Shown here: positions 62,162 to 64,000 of the stretch, one piece after another
Position numbering within the stretch: the first letter of the stretch is position 1
Layout of the letters: each line of letters starts with the position of its first letter
DNA from: Achatina immaculata
Lineage: Eukaryota; Mollusca; Gastropoda; Stylommatophora; Achatinidae
Length of the DNA stretch: 64,000 nucleotides
Reading direction: 5' to 3'
Assembly (NCBI GenBank): GCA_009760885.1
Contig: CM019700.1
Coordinates: 692,001 to 756,000 of the forward strand
The notes under the pieces: generated by a model
What the model saw: the letters and a program-made list of their open reading frames with translations, nothing else
What the model was told of the DNA's origin: nothing
The model's database searches: none
Program-made: the position numbers and the translations under genes

Positions 62162-64000
62162 GTAAGTTATCTAGAGTTTTATTTACTTAGAGAGTTTTGC
62201 AACAACAACCACCCACGTAAAAATAACGTTCCAGAATTCTTCATGTGAATTCAAGAGACATAATTTCCTAGGTCTGTGGTGTTGCAGTGATGTCACATCT
62301 CTACTTTCAAGTACTCATACTCGTATTTAAGGAGGCGTGCATTCGCTACAGTGCAAATTGTGATTACTTTTACAACTACGGGAGCTGCAGCTAATTTATT
62401 AAGCGGCAGTAGCACTCCCAAGGTGGTGTAGTGGTTAGTGAACTCGCCTGCCGATCAGGAAGTCCCTGGTTCGATTTCGCACTCGGGTTGAATTTTTTTC
62501 GGAGCCTCAGAGAATGAGTACCTGCCACCCCTGCCTAAAATGATATAATAGCCCAGTAATGAGTACCTGCCACCCCTGCCTAAAATGCTATAATGGGCTA
62601 GAAATGTGAAGGCACTAAAGCTTGACACCCCTACATTATGCAGATGCTTCGGGACATGGATAGTAGGACTTCCAAGAGTGGATTTAAAAAATTTTTTTTA
62701 CTTACGGGAACTTCTTTGTCTTGTATAGAAATTTCATTTAGACTGATACAAAGTTCAAAATTCAGAGTCCGGATTCACTGCATTCGGGAGACTGATTCAG
62801 TCTTCGCGAAGTAACCACATTCATTATTAATGAGGTTCAGGTATTGTCCGCTTATTCAGTTCGAGCAATAAACTATGTTCAGAATAAAACCATGAATGGT
62901 CAGTATTTATTTGATTGTAAATTCATTTATTTATCTATTTTTTTTTTTGGGGGGGGGAGGGTGGCAGATGTTGTCAGAGAATAAAAAAGAGGATCAACGA
63001 GGAAAATTTTGAAGGTTTATCCGACCGCTTTGACATTATGTTAAACATCGTAATTTTGAGTTTAAAAAATATCAAATTTTCACATTTTCTTTTGTCGTTT
63101 TTTTTTTTTTTTACTGGTTACAACAATTGCAGTAATATATCGCCGGCTGAGTTAAGAAGAATCATAAACAATGAATCTTAGTCCTGAGTTCTCACCTTGT
63201 CAATGTGAGTGAACTCATGTGCTCCAGTGACTCAAAGAACTATGCTAGAGTGCATTAAATAGCCATTCATTCATTCATTCACTTGCATGTTCCTTGCGGA
63301 ACTTTGCCTTCCTAACAGCACTCCTATAGGCCTCTCTGTTGTGAGCAAGATGGCCTGCTGCTGATGCATCCATTTGCAGATTATCAACGATGACTTGCAG
63401 CCATCTTCGCCTTGGTCTTCCTCTCTTTCTTTTTCTCATTATGTACCCTTCCAAGACGGTCTTCTGTAGATTATCATGACATTTAACGTGTCCAAAATAT
63501 TGAAGTTTTCTCTTTTTAATCCTCTTTACAAGCCAGCCTCCTTCAATATTAAGTTCTTGTAGTATGGATATATTTGTTTTTTTCTGTGTCCATGATATTT
63601 GAAGAACTCTTCTATAGCATTTACATTCAAAGGCATTTATGTGTTTCTCTACTATTTTGTTAAGTGTCCAGGTCTCACAGGCATATGTTGCGATGGGAAA
63701 GATGCATGCCCTTAAAAATCTTATTTTTGTTGTTAATACATAACGGAAACTTTTTGTTGCGATGAGCATGATAATAAAAACTTATCATACATTCCACATA
63801 TTTTTTTCAGTCATTTGCCATTGGTCGTGAGGTATAATGTGTGCATAGACAACACAACGATATCGCCGGAGCCAAGCCTTGTCAAAACAGGGTAATGTAT
63901 TGCTTATATCTTTATCCTGACAGAAGTATTGCGTTGTTACCACGGCAAATGTGAACTCTGTGGTCTCATTCTCTTTCCCATCTAGTAGCGTACCTGCGGC
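62046..64000 (+). CDS. 5' end of an unrecognised secreted-protein gene, three exons, incomplete
   Basis: This entry gives the span of a spliced gene that runs off the window. Exons 62046-62161, 63811-63891 and 63986-64000 join in one frame. The protein begins MKRPSQHFLLLLLAIAVKIS, a signal peptide with a Leu-rich core, likely cleaved before or near CEKREV. The mature start reads CEKREVHGNLSIPDHLPL, then VVRYNVCIDNTTISPEPS, with one N-glycosylation sequon (NTT) and a second (NLS). I do not recognise the family. Introns are 1649 and 94 bp. Every junction has GT-AG and phases match (2, 2). Confidence 0.65.
62415..62660 (+). mobile_element. SINE S2 with intact tRNA-like promoter
   Basis: Box A region GGTGGTGTAGTGGTTAGTG and box B GGTTCGATTTC are both well preserved. 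A 45-bp internal duplication lies at 62513-62557 and from 62558. The 3' part includes GACACCCCTACATTATGCAG and TAGTAGGACTTCC, as in the copy at 31475. Confidence 0.75.
62940..62960. repeat. T-run then G-run
   Basis: TTTTTTTTTT followed by GGGGGGGG, low complexity. Confidence 0.8.
63265..63735 (-). mobile_element. LINE family B, 3' end, open frame
   Basis: The minus strand is open from about 63769 to 63275 (164 codons). The B C-terminus includes [20 protein letters not shown] and [20 protein letters not shown]. The ATGA tail is at 63265-63282. It lies in the first intron of the second gene. Confidence 0.87.
63811..63891 (+). CDS. second gene, coding exon 2
   Basis: Acceptor ACATATTTTTTTCAG, donor GTAATG at 63892; phase 2 in and out. 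It encodes HLPLVVRYNVCIDNTTISPE, then PSLVKTG. Confidence 0.65.
63986..64000 (+). CDS. second gene, start of coding exon 3 (cut by window end)
   Basis: Acceptor CTCTTTCCCATCTAG at 63971-63985 after a 94-bp intron. In the required phase the 15 visible bases complete a Gly codon and read SVPA, still open. Confidence 0.55.

Noticed and set aside
62415..62490. A tRNA gene.
   Set aside because: Boxes A and B are present but the acceptor stem does not close and the sequence continues into a SINE body shared with another copy.

Overview
This is eukaryotic, AT-rich, intron-rich animal DNA that is heavily loaded with retrotransposon fragments. The mixture of several RTE-like non-LTR families, tRNA-derived SINEs, a mariner copy, hAT-like ends and many minisatellites would suit a mollusc or another lophotrochozoan. 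That placement is an inference, because nothing in the window fixes the species. There are no prokaryotic signatures.

Positions 525-49880 (+) hold the 3' part of one large receptor gene of the LDL-receptor-related (LRP) family. I reconstructed 21 exons that join in one uninterrupted frame: 3025 nt, 1007 visible residues and a stop. The order is the end of a YWTD propeller (exons 1-2), an EGF module (exon 3), a second propeller (exons 4-9), EGF (exon 10), a third propeller (exons 11-16), EGF (exon 17), a Ser/Thr-rich stalk (exons 18-19), one transmembrane helix (exon 20) and a short tail with an NPTY internalisation motif (exon 21). The 5' end, with any LDLa modules and the signal peptide, lies upstream of the window. 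Each EGF exon is bounded by phase-1 introns, and the first three introns of propellers 2 and 3 share phases 0-1-2.

The introns are a graveyard of mobile DNA. I separated five main non-LTR families by protein and tail: A (tail GATGTAA repeats), B (tail AATG repeats), C (tail ATG repeats), D and E (tails of GAA repeats; E carries an RNase H domain), plus single remnants of others. There are two SINE families (S1, S2), a mariner nested in a B copy, hAT-like elements, a 442-bp foldback palindrome, and an unclassified dispersed repeat present twice. Nested insertions give relative ages: mariner into B, SINE into C, B into A, and a chimeric B/C retrocopy into C.

From 49881 to about 51350 lies the probable 3' UTR with AATAAA signals. 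Positions 51400-59400 are intergenic and hold a 1.4-kb polypurine minisatellite, a C copy between hAT-like ends, a B copy and a 30-bp minisatellite. From about 59400 the base composition looks richer in CpG by eye. At 62046 a second plus-strand gene starts: an ATG, a signal peptide and three small exons that join in frame and run off the window end. I do not recognise its product.
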